From NCBI GenBank assembly GCA_030789695.1, contig CM061132.1, positions 163,953,442 through 164,017,441 on the forward strand: a stretch of 64,000 bases of DNA, written 5' to 3'. The position numbers and the translations under genes are program-made. A model generated the notes under the pieces. That model saw nothing but the letters and a program-made list of their open reading frames with translations. It did not search any database and was not told the origin of the DNA. Positions 45,201-48,435 of this stretch are shown here, piece after piece. Source of the stretch: Scilla litardierei. Taxonomy: Eukaryota > Streptophyta > Magnoliopsida > Asparagales > Asparagaceae. Position 1 is the first letter of the stretch. Every line of letters begins with the position of its first letter.

Positions 45201-45913
45201 CGGTGGAAATAAGATCGGCTGGTGACACATCTAAAGTCCAATCAGTTCTCCCACTGCCTCTCTCATGCTACTTCCAAGTCCGTGATTTACCCAAGGGAAA
45301 GCACATTGTTCAGCTTCGGTCAGGTCTTCCAGCAAATACCCACAGATTCGAATCTGATGTCATCGAGGTTGACCTGGAACAACACCCCCAAATCCATGTG
45401 GGTCCTATCAGATATAGCATCGAGGAACGCCATCACAAACAGGTAAGTTCTGGTCAATCGGTTAATAACATAGTATTTGTCAATGAAAAATCCGTTTAGT
45501 TATGGGCACACGGATCAGACATAAACCCTACTTTGTTTCACAAATGAATAGATTTATATGTTTCATTCCTTCTAGTAAGAAGTTTCATCCCCAACCTCAT
45601 CCCTGCATCATTCTTAACTGTTTGCGTGCAATGTGGCAACATGCAGGAACTTACAGCAGCCCCGGTGTTCCCTCTTGTCGTGGGAGTAGCAGCGATTCTT
45701 ATCTTTTTCAGTATGCCGAGGTGACTTGGGTTTTTATGAGCATGTTTGTTTTTGTTTATCTTATGCACGGCTGCTTCGCTCAACGGTCTTGAACCATCTT
45801 TTGCCAGGTTGAAGGATCTCTACCAGACCGCGGTAGAAAGGAGTCCATTGGTCTCATCCTCTGTGGCCAGTAAAAGGGAAGTGCGGAAGCCAGTTGTGAG
45901 AAAGAGAGCTTAG
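174..45913 (+). CDS. NOMO-like (nodal modulator / carbohydrate-binding-like fold) gene, 3' part, 16 exons
   Basis: Coding exons, joined: 174-245, 353-448, 520-597, 4351-4479, 4658-4834, 5051-5254, 5366-5479, 5628-5878, 9547-9592, 9683-9931, 10024-10254, 11301-11392, 26507-26735, 45086-45442, 45647-45720, 45808-45913. All junctions are GT-AG and the 2505 nt sum gives 834 residues plus TAG without a break. The product matches my knowledge of plant NOMO homologues: a long ER-lumenal chain of beta-sandwich repeats, with signatures such as [32 protein letters not shown] and [14 protein letters not shown], then one membrane helix near the C-terminus (about residues 780-798) and a basic tail. In animals NOMO partners Nicalin and TMEM147 at the ER translocon; that role in plants is inference. 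The 5' exons are upstream of the window. Four introns are swollen by transposons, yet the frame is intact, so I take the gene as functional. Confidence 0.92.
353..448 (+). CDS. NOMO-like exon 2 of those in window
   Basis: Encodes 32 residues including [12 protein letters not shown], the first strand of the next repeat. Acceptor ATCAG, donor GTACTT, phase 0 on both sides. The flanking introns are 107 and 71 bp. Confidence 0.88.
520..597 (+). CDS. NOMO-like exon 3 of those in window
   Basis: Encodes 26 residues including [15 protein letters not shown] and ENGSFCFE. Phase 0. The donor GTATTT opens a 3753-bp intron that carries a small LTR element. Confidence 0.9.
1190..3142 (-). mobile_element. 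Small non-autonomous LTR retrotransposon (TRIM/LARD-like) in NOMO intron
   Basis: Two diverged direct repeats of about 590 bp (about 1190-1785 and 2554-3142) flank about 770 bp of non-coding DNA. They share blocks such as TTGCCCATTGAAGATTCTTT. Next to the right-hand repeat is GCTCTGATACCA, whose reverse complement is the plant initiator-Met tRNA primer-binding sequence, so the element reads on the minus strand. The interior (1786-2539) has one 90-codon open frame without recognisable protein motifs. The left edge is approximate and no target duplication was established. Confidence 0.65.
2540..2551 (-). other. Primer-binding site for initiator Met tRNA
   Basis: On the minus strand this reads TGGTATCAGAGC, the standard plant LTR-retrotransposon primer site. 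It lies two bases inside the right-hand LTR, which starts with TG at 2554. Confidence 0.75.
3363..3647 (+). repeat. 141-bp tandem duplication
   Basis: Unit 3363-3503 (GTATCGTGGATCTACACGG...) repeats at 3504-3647 with only a few differences, one a short insertion. It lies in the intron before exon 4 and shows no coding signal. The rest of that intron (598-1189, 3143-3362, 3648-4350) shows nothing I can name. Confidence 0.9.
4351..4479 (+). CDS. NOMO-like exon 4 of those in window
   Basis: Encodes 43 residues starting [11 protein letters not shown], the typical closing strand of this repeat type, and ending VEFSQ. Acceptor ATAG, donor GTATAC, phase 0. Confidence 0.92.
4658..4834 (+). CDS. NOMO-like exon 5 of those in window
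   Basis: Encodes 59 residues including [14 protein letters not shown] and FPGKYRLE. I chose acceptor ...CCAACAG at 4657 over the earlier AG near 4599, because only this start continues the repeat after VEFSQ without extra residues. Confidence 0.9.
5051..5254 (+). CDS. NOMO-like exon 6 of those in window
   Basis: Encodes 68 residues including [20 protein letters not shown] and [14 protein letters not shown], a well-conserved segment of plant NOMO proteins. Acceptor ATCAG, donor GTATCG, phase 0. Confidence 0.93.
5366..5479 (+). CDS. NOMO-like exon 7 of those in window
   Basis: Encodes 38 residues including [16 protein letters not shown]. Acceptor TGCAG, donor GTATGG, phase 0. Confidence 0.9.
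5628..5878 (+). CDS. NOMO-like exon 8 of those in window
   Basis: Encodes 83 residues plus two bases of a split Ser codon. It includes [14 protein letters not shown] and [13 protein letters not shown]. The donor GTAAAG at 5879 opens the 3668-bp intron holding a gypsy fragment. This is one of three phase-2 junctions found. Confidence 0.9.
6511..6540 (+). repeat. ATT microsatellite
   Basis: About ten copies of ATT in the intron after exon 8. The surrounding sequence 5879-6806 shows nothing else recognisable. Confidence 0.9.
6807..6864 (+). repeat. 29-bp perfect tandem duplication at gypsy junction
   Basis: GCCTACCTTCTTCTTACCTA plus GATGTGTTT occurs twice back to back, directly before the GC-rich gypsy fragment. 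It looks like a repair scar at the left junction. Confidence 0.9.
6969..7110 (+). repeat. About 30-bp GC-rich minisatellite in gag with palindromic core
   Basis: Imperfect units of about 30 bp, each with a core like ACCCCCCAGGGGG, encode roughly ten-residue Gly/Pro/Arg-rich repeats ([10 protein letters not shown] type) in the gag part of the gypsy fragment. Element B carries a different minisatellite of equal period in its gag. Confidence 0.75.
7612..8862 (+). pseudogene. gypsy gag-pol fragment
   Basis: An open frame of about 417 residues belongs to the retroelement. In order: retrotransposon gag domain ([30 protein letters not shown]; residues about 5-75), CCHC knuckle [14 protein letters not shown] (about 130), aspartic protease with [14 protein letters not shown] (about 210), and the RT start with [20 protein letters not shown] (about 385-415). 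RT palm, RNase H and integrase are missing. The 5' gag lies in other frames between 6865 and 7611, so it is also frameshifted. The bases just after 8862 add a few non-RT residues before a stop. Confidence 0.85.
9547..9592 (+). CDS. NOMO-like exon 9 of those in window (46 nt)
   Basis: A 46-nt exon too short to appear as an open frame. It completes the split Ser codon and encodes [15 protein letters not shown]. Acceptor TTGCAG, donor GTAAGT. The phase and the match to the expected FYP segment of the family make it firm. Confidence 0.88.
9683..9931 (+). CDS. NOMO-like exon 10 of those in window
   Basis: Encodes 83 residues including [17 protein letters not shown] and [13 protein letters not shown], a highly conserved repeat. 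Acceptor GGCAG, donor GTTTGC, phase 0. Confidence 0.94.
10024..10254 (+). CDS. NOMO-like exon 11 of those in window
   Basis: Encodes 77 residues including [18 protein letters not shown] and FYLRPLLK, a strongly conserved block. Acceptor TACAG, donor GTATTT, phase 0. Confidence 0.94.
10255..11300 (+). other. NOMO intron without recognised feature
   Basis: A 1046-bp AT-rich intron between exons 11 and 12. It holds only short open frames without motifs and no transposon ends that I could define. Confidence 0.6.
11301..11392 (+). CDS. NOMO-like exon 12 of those in window
   Basis: Encodes [17 protein letters not shown] through ATRVAY, 30 residues, ending in two bases of a split Ser codon. Acceptor TTTTAG, donor GTTTGC. 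It is followed by the 15.1-kb intron. Confidence 0.9.
11608..11669 (+). repeat. TG / poly-T / poly-G low-complexity run
   Basis: A TG run followed directly by about 15 T and about 10 G in the intron after exon 12. It is useful only as a low-complexity mark. Confidence 0.85.
11829..13250 (+). repeat. 5' LTR-like region of element A
   Basis: It starts TGTAATGGGCC. Its U3 (11829-12180), TATA region and following sequence are similar to the minus strand of the solo LTR at 20012-24356: the shared order is pyrimidine-rich U3, a GATCTCTATAA box, then GTAAG about 45 bases later. The right edge is uncertain; a GGGGC-TTACA end like that of the solo LTR is not visible. Confidence 0.6.
12192..12198 (+). 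promoter_or_regulatory. Putative LTR TATA box
   Basis: TATAAAT in GATCTCTATAAATCC, followed by a CT-rich start region and a donor-like site (CTGTAAGTG at about 12238-12246). The related solo LTR has GATCTCTATAAGTC in the same place, which supports a retroelement promoter. Confidence 0.5.
13282..13651 (+). pseudogene. Element A gag, first part
   Basis: Encodes [20 protein letters not shown], then [12 protein letters not shown], a typical gypsy gag core, with in-frame stops after QYFSP and after RAKHF. The frame is also interrupted by a 69-bp intron-like stretch at 13514-13582. The coding sequence stops at the insertion of element B and resumes at 19842. A CAG acceptor-like site sits just before the first recognisable residues. 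Confidence 0.75.
13514..13582 (+). other. Intron-like sequence inside gag
   Basis: 69 bp starting GTGCGT and ending TTCCAG, with TACTAAC, a perfect branch-point consensus, about 20 bases before the AG. Removing it joins two gag segments in frame at the expected place (after EFSKFS and before FAKDM). The interval itself has a stop and no gag similarity. Confidence 0.55.
13652..13656 (+). repeat. Target duplication TATTC, left copy
   Basis: TATTC directly before LTR start 13657 matches TATTC at 19837-19841 directly after the right LTR: a 5-bp duplication as made by LTR-element integrase. Confidence 0.9.
13657..14068 (-). repeat. Element B 3' LTR
   Basis: 412 bp starting TGATGCGAATCGC and ending GCATCA. 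It is followed inward by ATACCCCCCTAAAAGAG, which on the minus strand is the purine-rich tract that primes plus-strand synthesis. Confidence 0.95.
14066..15517 (-). CDS. Element B integrase with chromodomain-like end
   Basis: A 483-codon open frame of the retroelement. The zinc-binding HHCC region ([11 protein letters not shown] ... CDVCQRH) is at about residues 65-110. The catalytic DDE core is visible as [16 protein letters not shown] and [14 protein letters not shown]. The C-terminal residues ([19 protein letters not shown]) form a chromodomain-like module that in chromoviruses steers insertion to chromatin. RNase H lies in an overlapping frame upstream, so a frameshift separates them. The frame closes next to the 3' LTR. 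Confidence 0.88.
   Translation of the reverse strand: MVGLGADVAGGRGRCGVATDPGEAAEWRGRTGWLLVSRGRLLYQGRMVIPRSSEFILVLFQEFHSSVTGGHSGVQQTYQRMARELYWPGMQKRIVCLVAACDVCQRHKYMAMTPAGLLQPLALPERVWEEVTMDFIDGLPRSDGYTVIFVVVDRLSKYANFIPLKHPYTAVSVATAFTREVIRLHGVLASIVSDRDQVFMSGFWRELFRVQGTVLKRSTAYHPQTDGQTEVVNRSIETYLRCFASETPRQWHRWLAWAEYWYNTSYHSAAGTTPFRVLYGRDPPPLLRFGDRQTPVSQVEEYMGERDSLLEELRKHLLRAQQVMKARANRHRRDVQFQVGDMVYLKLRPYRQRSLARRPNEKLSARYFGPYRVVARIGQVAYRLELAASTGIHMVFHVSQLMKAIGDQAMSSTLPPTLTEDMEVLLEPVDVRAVRQGSGRRKEVLIYWAGLPDCDATWEAYDVMREQFPDFHLEDKVALLGGY
15373..16005 (-). CDS. Element B RNase H fragment
   Basis: A 210-codon frame with [18 protein letters not shown], the catalytic RNase H start, and [19 protein letters not shown], then a linker with ADALSRR. 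It overlaps the RT frame at one end and the integrase frame at the other, so single-base shifts break the polyprotein on both sides. Confidence 0.85.
   Translation of the reverse strand: MVSSGGEEATKAFEALKVAMTTAPVLALPDFSISFVVETDASGYGLGAVLMQEGRPIAYFSQVLTARARLKSVYERELMAIVFSIQKWRPYLLGREFVVRTDQRSLKYLLEQRLVTEEHQHWLSKLVGYRFDIEYRPGLENKAADALSRREDGIDLRALSLPMWLGWEPMLQEAEADAELRQIRERLQSGEDGPVGYSLAGADCCTRGGW
15965..17176 (-). CDS. Element B reverse transcriptase fragment
   Basis: A 403-codon frame starting in the protease C-terminal part ([19 protein letters not shown]) and running through [38 protein letters not shown] and the catalytic FFDDILVYS at about residue 280. Here the usual Y/FxDD box is F-F-D-D. 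A stop between 17189 and 17176 separates it from the protease N-terminal part. Confidence 0.88.
   Translation of the reverse strand: MDDFLPLKLGNADVILGVQWLKMLGEMKVNWKLLRMEFQDGDRTVVLTGDPTFCFSVVAFKAITRALQDEGEGFLVECQGLSTEEEQQTETAGEVEPVLEQYQEVFQSPQGLPPQRGHEHAIVLRGDEAPVSVRPYRYPHSQKDEIERLMREMLQAGVIQPSVSPFSSPVLLVKKKDGSWRFCVDYRTLNRETVADKFPIPVIDELLDELHGAAVFSKIDLRAVYHQILMRPEDVPKTAFRTHDGHYEFLVMPFGLTNAPSTFQALMNKVFQPYLRRFILVFFDDILVYSRDMEEHIGHLEIVFKELLANQLFANRKKCSFGQLRIEYLGHVVSAEGVAADRSKISAMLDWPLPTTLRALRGFLGLTGYYRKFVKGYSTIAWPLTEQLKKDGFKWGGGSHQGL
17189..17902 (-). CDS. Element B gag C-terminus, zinc knuckle and protease start
   Basis: A 237-codon frame: end of gag ([14 protein letters not shown]), CCHC knuckle [14 protein letters not shown] at about 110, an acidic stretch, then aspartic protease [17 protein letters not shown] at about 185-200. 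It overlaps the upstream gag frame by 19 bases. Confidence 0.87.
   Translation of the reverse strand: MSDQVLIGSFMRGLKPSIRAELRMQRPNDLEDVLRLAHMAEEKHTEERRIRGAWGAQGQRSTTASVPPRPAAVAPVEPRGEAMPGVVPGRRLAEADMRARRATGLCFRCDEKFSPGHRCASKLLQIVIVPDEEDEEEVLEPEQVVEEEVNVHMDVAEVSLNSVVGFTPNHTMKLSGTLAEQAVTVLIDSGATHNFISKKLVDRHGLDLSTLERFTVLLWTGKMEESDGLCKGVCLML
17884..19398 (-). pseudogene. Element B gag, N-terminal parts
   Basis: Two adjoining frames. 18529-19398 starts at the ATG just inside the primer site and has a helical, coiled-coil-like N-terminus ([20 protein letters not shown]) followed by ten-residue Pro/Gly repeats. 17884-18525 carries the retrotransposon gag domain ([35 protein letters not shown]). A shift near 18525 separates them. 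Confidence 0.82.
18746..18920 (-). repeat. 30-bp GC-rich minisatellite in element B gag
   Basis: About six 30-bp units, each with a near-palindromic core such as GCCCCCGGATGGGGGC, encode a ten-residue [14 protein letters not shown] repeat on the minus strand. Units differ by a few bases. Confidence 0.88.
19410..19421 (-). other. Element B primer-binding site
   Basis: The minus strand reads TGGTATCAAAGC, one base off the usual initiator-Met tRNA primer sequence, three bases from the LTR and shortly before the gag start codon at 19398. Confidence 0.8.
19425..19836 (-). repeat. Element B 5' LTR
   Basis: 412 bp, same start and end as the left copy. The differences include GGATTAAATC/GGATCAAATC and CGTCCGCATCA/CGTCCACATCA. 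TATTC follows at 19837-19841. Confidence 0.95.
19842..20006 (+). pseudogene. Element A gag, second part
   Basis: Directly after the right TATTC, the frame [20 protein letters not shown] continues the gag broken at 13656, showing that element B inserted into it. It runs on to the solo LTR at 20012. Confidence 0.8.
21197..22328 (-). repeat. 570-bp tandem duplication inside solo LTR
   Basis: Copy 1 (21197-21766) and copy 2 (21767-22328) both begin GTAATGGAGCCCAGATCC and both end near CAAGGCCCAGGCCCA. They include the LTR TATA region (minus strand CTCTATAAGTCTC) and donor-like GTAAG, so the putative promoter is doubled. Confidence 0.9.
22330..24000 (+). repeat. Inverted related LTR segment nested in solo LTR
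   Basis: It ends GGTGGGGCATTACA at 24000. Read from that end on the minus strand it parallels the plus strand from 20012 block by block: ATGCCAGTGAAA, GAGTAGACGA-ATCTAA, CCTAGGT-GTGACTTATAA, then a GGTTTCTAGCAAGG block. It has its own TATA-like TCTATTTAAT near 22660 and CGGTAAGC about 40 bases on. The left edge is not precisely defined. Confidence 0.6.
24362..26130 (+). pseudogene. Element A zinc knuckle, protease and RT remnants
   Basis: After the right CACTC the element resumes in several frames: CCHC knuckle [15 protein letters not shown] (about 24510-24560), protease [10 protein letters not shown] (about 24835-24870) and [10 protein letters not shown] (about 25050-25080), RT with [20 protein letters not shown] (about 25457-25515) and [14 protein letters not shown] (about 25792-25830), then [20 protein letters not shown] up to about 26110. 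Frameshifts lie near 24870, 25615 and 25735, and a 70-90 bp non-coding stretch sits before the protease. It is truncated before RNase H. Confidence 0.85.
26507..26735 (+). CDS. NOMO-like exon 13 of those in window
   Basis: Starts CGTAATGGG after TTGCAG, completing the Ser codon left by the exon 15 kb upstream. It encodes [16 protein letters not shown] and [14 protein letters not shown] in 77 residues. The donor GTAAAG opens an 18.35-kb intron. The phase match across 15 kb supports one gene. Confidence 0.92.
26835..27068 (+). repeat. 117-bp tandem duplication in NOMO intron
   Basis: ATACTGAAATTGAACGAA starts a 117-bp unit at 26835 and again at 26952. Both contain CAACAGTCTTTTTGCGGTAG and a TTCTTC-rich end. 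The flanking 26736-26834 and 27069-27440 show nothing further. Confidence 0.88.
27447..27600 (+). repeat. Imperfect inverted repeat around GGGGTTGCC
   Basis: TTGGGGTTGCCAACCC near 27450 and GTTGGCAACCCCAGCCAA near 27580 face each other, with an internal GGGGTTGCCTACCCGGCC. This is possibly a short MITE remnant; no target duplication was found. The sequence on to 28170 shows no other feature. Confidence 0.4.
28180..29315. mobile_element. Non-autonomous hAT-like DNA transposon
   Basis: 1136 bp. The left end CATGGTTTGAGATATCGGT and the reverse complement of the right end, CAAGGTTTTAGGTCTCGGT, are imperfect terminal inverted repeats. The flanks CTTTGATA (28172-28179) and ATTTGATA (29316-29323) fit an 8-bp target duplication with one mismatch. 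Subterminal zones (28190-28380, 29165-29290) are packed with GATACCG/GAAACCG motifs in both orientations, as hAT elements often carry transposase-binding repeats there. No transposase is coded. Confidence 0.72.
28730..28935 (+). repeat. Three tandem units of about 70 bp inside the hAT-like element
   Basis: Three diverged copies starting GGCAAAC/CATGTAAATAAGTGGTATGTG at about 28730, 28801 and 28874. A further single copy of the same motif occurs at 49703 outside the element. Confidence 0.8.
30650..32165 (-). repeat. Element C LTR, left copy
   Basis: Similar over about 1.5 kb to 40050-41605 in the same orientation. Its last 400 bases contain TTCGAAGG-type blocks matching the right copy around 41220-41600. 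Confidence 0.65.
32270..32900 (-). pseudogene. Element C reverse transcriptase remnant
   Basis: On the minus strand [11 protein letters not shown] (about 32490-32520) followed by [14 protein letters not shown] is a gypsy RT catalytic region with a stop after the DD box. Upstream pieces resembling [15 protein letters not shown] (near 32860) precede it. Several stops and shifts show long decay. Confidence 0.75.
33630..33845 (-). repeat. Element D 3' LTR with adjoining polypurine tract
   Basis: 216 bp from TGTTGGATGAA to TTCATAACA. The ends are inverted repeats (TGTTGGATGAA against TGTTATGAATG). Just right of it, CTCCCCCTTAC is, on the minus strand, the purine tract GTAAGGGGGAG that precedes a 3' LTR. 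Confidence 0.75.
34029..34832 (-). CDS. Element D RT end and RNase H, shifted frame
   Basis: The true continuation of pol after a one-base shift near 34760. Frame open on this strand over 267 codons, of which the pol part starts about residue 25 ([20 protein letters not shown]). RNase H is seen as [20 protein letters not shown] and [19 protein letters not shown]. It ends [11 protein letters not shown], the usual copia pol end, 183 bases before the 3' LTR. Confidence 0.9.
   Translation of the reverse strand: MSSFMYPYGREIIRRTKGPLPASGRGEEILGPEVPYLSAIGALLYLANCTRPDIAFAVNLLARHSAAPTKRNWNGVKHLLRYLQGSVDLGLYYQRGASSQLLGYADAGYLSDPHTAKSQTGFVFTYGGTAISWRSVKQTTTATSSNHAELIAIHEASRECFWLRSVVQHILQSIGLKTGDLEPTALFEDNAACIAQFQKGYIKGDRTKHISPKFFWTHEQKNDKQIEVRQIQSCNNLADLFTKALPKCTFVKLVKNIGMRQLNDLQA
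34721..37498 (-). CDS. Element D copia polyprotein: protease, integrase, RT
   Basis: A 925-codon frame. Protease region [15 protein letters not shown] sits at the N-terminus, with D-S-V where D-S-G is usual. Integrase zinc region [11 protein letters not shown] ... CPPCFKGK is at about residues 147-200, then core motifs [20 protein letters not shown] and [13 protein letters not shown] has [31 protein letters not shown] and catalytic [11 protein letters not shown] (bases 35021-35040). The frame shifts near 34760, after which RT end and RNase H continue in 34029-34832. Confidence 0.92.
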   Translation of the reverse strand: MMYECLVDSVSTHTIIRDECYFNSISKYDGPVITISGLSKIIEGSGDAILLLPNNTRLKINNALFSPRSNRNLISFKDIRLNGYHLKTRDEYKVEYLYVTLRKDGQKTICEIFKGLPSGLYQTYIQPVEANMTEHQTCQPMPPFQLWHNRLGHPGSILMRRILSESSGHDLKNQKILQKGEFPCPPCFKGKLITRPSPLKVGLESPGFLESIHGDICGPIHPASGPFGYFMVLIDASTKWSYACLLSTRNLAFPKLLAQIIRLRAHFPDNHIKKLCLDNECEFTSQVFEDYCQATGIEIEHPVAHVHTQNGLAESLIKRLQWIARPLLMQSQLPVDAWGHAILHAASLIRIRPSGGNTLSPMQLAYGSTPDISHLRIFGCAVYVPIAPPQRTKMGPQRRLGIYIGFDSPSIIRYLEPLTGDAFKARLADCEFDEKTFPKLGKHSKKPEASETINWENKSLSLYNPCTNLCEDEILKILHIQNTVHQLPDKFTDSQKIVRSHVPAANTPARIDIPINGCNPPAAEMVVPQLKRGRPPGSKDKVPRKRKIPGENKIIPPQDTELRIATSPLLISPVEKTLGETSLNFVRTGEVLDRHSTFVDEDFAFTIAVHVAEYDDDVEPLSLADCKRRDDWPKWDEAIRVELDSLSKRKVFGPVVQTPVGVRPVGYKWVFIRKRNEQNLIVRYKARLVAKCFSQRPGIDYEDTYSPVMDANTFRFLISLSSLASLEMQLMDVVTAYLYGDLDKKIYMKLPDGFNLPTEMKEIPRDVFSVRLHRSLYGLKQSGKMWYNRLSDFLAQQGFTNNEVCPCIFIKRTGKGFVIIAVYVDDLNLIGSPAEINEISARLKHTFEMKDLGRTKYCLSLQIEHIRGGILLHQSNYTRKLLNKFQMDKCHPLCTPMVVRSLDVQKDPFRPLEEGRRYWVQKYPT
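37634..38674 (-). CDS. Element D copia gag
   Basis: 346 codons. The N-terminal copia gag domain starts [20 protein letters not shown] with WRVDLKFHL, then [17 protein letters not shown] and [18 protein letters not shown] Lys-rich stretch precedes the CCHC knuckle [14 protein letters not shown] at about residue 293. It ends NDDLLD. A 135-base gap with a stop separates it from pol, so pol would need its own start or recoding. Confidence 0.9.
   Translation of the reverse strand: MAKLASVDFEVLDAAGKNYLSWRVDLKFHLRSMALLHSILAPAVAQSSAPAASDASASKAPETAPSAGSTSTTVSDMDKAKAIIYIRRHIDRTLKAEYLTVEDPLELWTALEARYRHQIDVILPRASYEWENLRLQDYKSVAEYNSALHNITSRLKLCGEEVSEHRMLEKTFTSFHEKDDILMHQYRERNFTKFSDLLSCLLRAEQNRDLLLATHNQRPAGSAPIPEAHSVHPPKWKNKKRGKKNKGNAPMKPANAPPQNKNNKGKKNFTWTRKNTDTVSNPKKTWEDKCHRCGMTGHWSRNCRTPRHFQELYQASQKPPPETNMANVENPTKFTSKDFENDDLLD
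39301..39466. repeat. Four interleaved inverted copies of a 35-bp motif
   Basis: Two forward copies (39301-39339, 39341-39375) and two reverse copies (39391-39428, 39435-39466) of a motif with C6, GGTTTC and AATTAGTA. The second and fourth pair almost perfectly over 32 bases (CCTATGGTTTCAATAATTAG). The arrangement is A-B-A'-B'. This is probably a foldback MITE or its remnant. Confidence 0.8.
40050..41605 (-). repeat. Element C LTR, right copy
   Basis: Partner of 30650-32165. The region after it, 41606-45085, is AT-rich intron with no recognised feature except a C run at about 44260-44279. Confidence 0.65.
45086..45442 (+). CDS. NOMO-like exon 14 of those in window
   Basis: Encodes 119 residues including [37 protein letters not shown] and [12 protein letters not shown], the last lumenal repeat before the membrane. 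Acceptor CTGTAG, donor GTAAGT, phase 0. Confidence 0.93.
45647..45720 (+). CDS. NOMO-like exon 15 of those in window (transmembrane exon)
   Basis: Encodes 24 residues with the hydrophobic run [14 protein letters not shown], the single membrane helix expected near the NOMO C-terminus. Acceptor ATGCAG, donor GTGACT, phase 2. Confidence 0.92.
45808..45913 (+). CDS. NOMO-like exon 16 of those in window (last exon)
   Basis: Begins RLKDLYQTA and ends with the basic tail [10 protein letters not shown] and stop TAG at 45911-45913, a short cytosolic tail. The tail has no strict KKXX motif. Bases 45914 to about 46250 are probable 3'UTR; no canonical AATAAA was spotted, so the poly(A) site is not assigned. 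Confidence 0.91.
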
Positions 45914-46260
45914 TGATTAGGTCATGAGTTTCTCTTTGCCGAGCTTTTTAGTTGCAGTTTCTTGGCCCTTCCTCTTTATCCAGGCTTATCTGTTTGCCGT
46001 CGCTCTCTCCCATTCATCCACCACCATGTCAGTGATGACGTGGGAATTTTGCAGTGCTGATCTTGATTTATTTCTCTCTGTTTCGTACAAGATTGTATAT
46101 TAGGAAGATGGGAGACTTCTTGGCTATTTGTACCGGCTGTTGTGACGCGAGGATGTAATGTACAGCTTCGACTTGGTTTTAAAGTAGGTGATGCGTTTGC
46201 GAGGGCATCAGCAGCTGCGAGGGTATCAGAAATGTATGTGTTTATTGGTTATGTTATTCC

Positions 46261-47568
46261 AAACTATCTTTATGTTCTCAAATTATCATAAAATTCGTTC
46301 GAACCATGTTGAATTTTAGCCAAAATTATCGTGAAACCTTACTTGAGCCGAGTTTCCGGGTAAATTTGAATAATAGCGAAACTTGAGGGTAGTTTTAAAA
46401 CATTTCACCCATAGAGCAACCGCATTTTGTTCTAGGGTCCAAAAGAGCGAATTCATTGCAGCGGGTGAACGTTGGGGAGATTTAGAGACGTCTCCCCAAC
46501 GGTTTAATCATTAACTTTGTGTGATATCAAAATATGAAAACAAAATTGGCATTGTGAGGATCTCTGAAATATTAAAGTACTCTTTAATAATGTACCATCA
46601 AGCAAAGAATCTAGGCATCGGTGAAGAATTGGCTAAATCCGACTGACAGGCTGTGTTTTTATTTTTGATTTTTTAGAGAATTATCATCAAATCTTTTTTT
46701 TTTTGGGTGCATCGGAAAAAAAATCATCAAATCTTTCATGTTTGAACGTTTGTCTTTTAAATCATGACAGTGATGGAGCGCAGGTTCAAAATACATGTTA
46801 CATATGATAAATTTTAAAAATAATCTCAATTTTGATAAACCGAAAATACATCGCATTTGATCCGTTATACCTTAATTAAAATAATGTGTTATTACCATTG
46901 TATATGAAAAATATATTTTATATATCATACGATAGTGCATATTCTCTATTGCAAATCTAGACTGCAAACATGGACATAAATTTTCAAGCTCAGCGTCGGA
47001 TCAACTGTTAGGCGTAAGCCATGTGATTGTATTTTGATGCCACTTACCATTGTATTTTGATGCATGCACAGATGACATCAATTACATCAAAATGTGTATC
47101 ATATCACATTTGAGCCTAAGTCTCATATTTAACTCCAAAACTCTCTTTTTCGCTATTTTTTATAGTATCGAAACCGTTTATTTTGATCTATACATTTCAA
47201 AACCCCTAGACCGAATATAGCTTGAACCCAAGGGGTTTTGCACATTTCTGGCCATCGCAAATTTAACGCTTATCCATAAATAGAACTTTTGCGACGGGTG
47301 GATGAACATGTAAAACAAGTCGGGTTCACCCGATAATTGTAGTTTTGGGGTTTTAAAATATGTAGCTGAAAATGAACAGTTCTGAAACTCTGAAAAATAG
47401 CAGAGGATGGAGTTTCTTATACGATGCTTAGTCTCATTATTAAGTTAAAAGGCAGTATTTTCACAAATTTACCTTCTTAGAAAAAGCATGGTCACGAGGG
47501 TCTAGCAAGAGAAAATATAGTTTATGGAGACATTTTTTTTCCTTTTTCGGAGCCATGCCGTTCAGCGG
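46261..47568. other. Intergenic DNA between NOMO-like and ACLB genes
   Basis: AT-rich and without coding signal. The only structure noted is a perfect hairpin GTTGGGGAGA ... TCTCCCCAAC at about 46471-46501. Confidence 0.5.
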
Positions 47569-48100
47569 TGACCGCGGGTGAGCAGAAGCAAGAGTGGGGA
47601 CAAACAACCACGTGATAAGCAACTTTCACGTTTTCCCAACATCATTACATATATTCACAAGTCTGCCACTCCCATTGCAAACTTGATGGCGAAGTCTGTA
47701 GCGTGAGTTGCTGCTGCCACCATCGAACGATTACAACATACAGCGAGGCTCATCGACGGAAAGATCAAAGCAGCAAGAAAATGGTCTCCTGTGCCAAGAT
47801 CATTGAAGAGAAATAGCCACAGATGACTTCAATGTGAGAACCAAGAGAGGGCAAAAACATCACATTTTGATTGTGCTACGGGTGCCCCTTGCATAGAAAC
47901 CTTGTGTTCCAGTCATTCTCTTCAGCTGCGACCGCGGGTGAGCAGAAGCAAGTGCGGGGACACGACAAACACGTACGTGATAAACGTTTTTCACATTTTC
48001 CCAACGTCATCACATGTATTTACAAGTTTGCCAGTTCATTTGGCAAACTTGTAAATAGATGCGGCTTTGATGGCAAAATTTGCTGCGTGAGTAGCTGCAC
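47569..48100 (+). repeat. Direct duplication of about 150 bp
   Basis: GACCGCGGGTGAGCAGAAGC occurs at about 47569 and 47929. Both copies continue with similar sequence (CACGTGATAA, TTTTCCCAAC, CACAAGT/TACAAGT, GTAGCGTGAGT/CTGCGTGAGT) for about 150 bases. The second copy ends where the foldback MITE begins. Confidence 0.8.
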
Positions 48101-48435
48101 GAGCGTTGTTATTCGCACCACAGAAAGTTATGAATACACCACACTACTTGATTCACCGCACCTATAATTTTAACATCAGATGTTCGGATTTGGAGATCCA
48201 AACGGCTCTAATACAAAACATATGTAAATCCGAACACAATACATATTTTATTCTTCCGTTCGGAATTGCAAAGCCGAACAGTATAATAAAATATGTATTG
48301 TGTTCGGATTTACATATGTTTTGTATTAGAGCCGTTCGGATCTCCAAATCCAACATCTGATGTTAAAATTATAGGTGTGGTGAATCAAGTACTGTGGTGT
48401 ATTCATAACTTTTTGTGGTGCGAATAACAACACTC
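48101..48435. mobile_element. Mutator-like foldback MITE
   Basis: 335 bp made almost wholly of two inverted arms of about 160 bp (48101-48262 and 48273-48435) around a ten-base centre. The ends read GAGCGTTGTTATTCGCACCA and, inverted, GAGTGTTGTTATTCGCACCA. A 9-bp target duplication TAGCTGCAC is exact (48092-48100 and 48436-48444). Nine-base duplications with long terminal repeats are the Mutator signature. There is no coding content, and the arms are nearly identical, so it looks recent. Confidence 0.93.
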
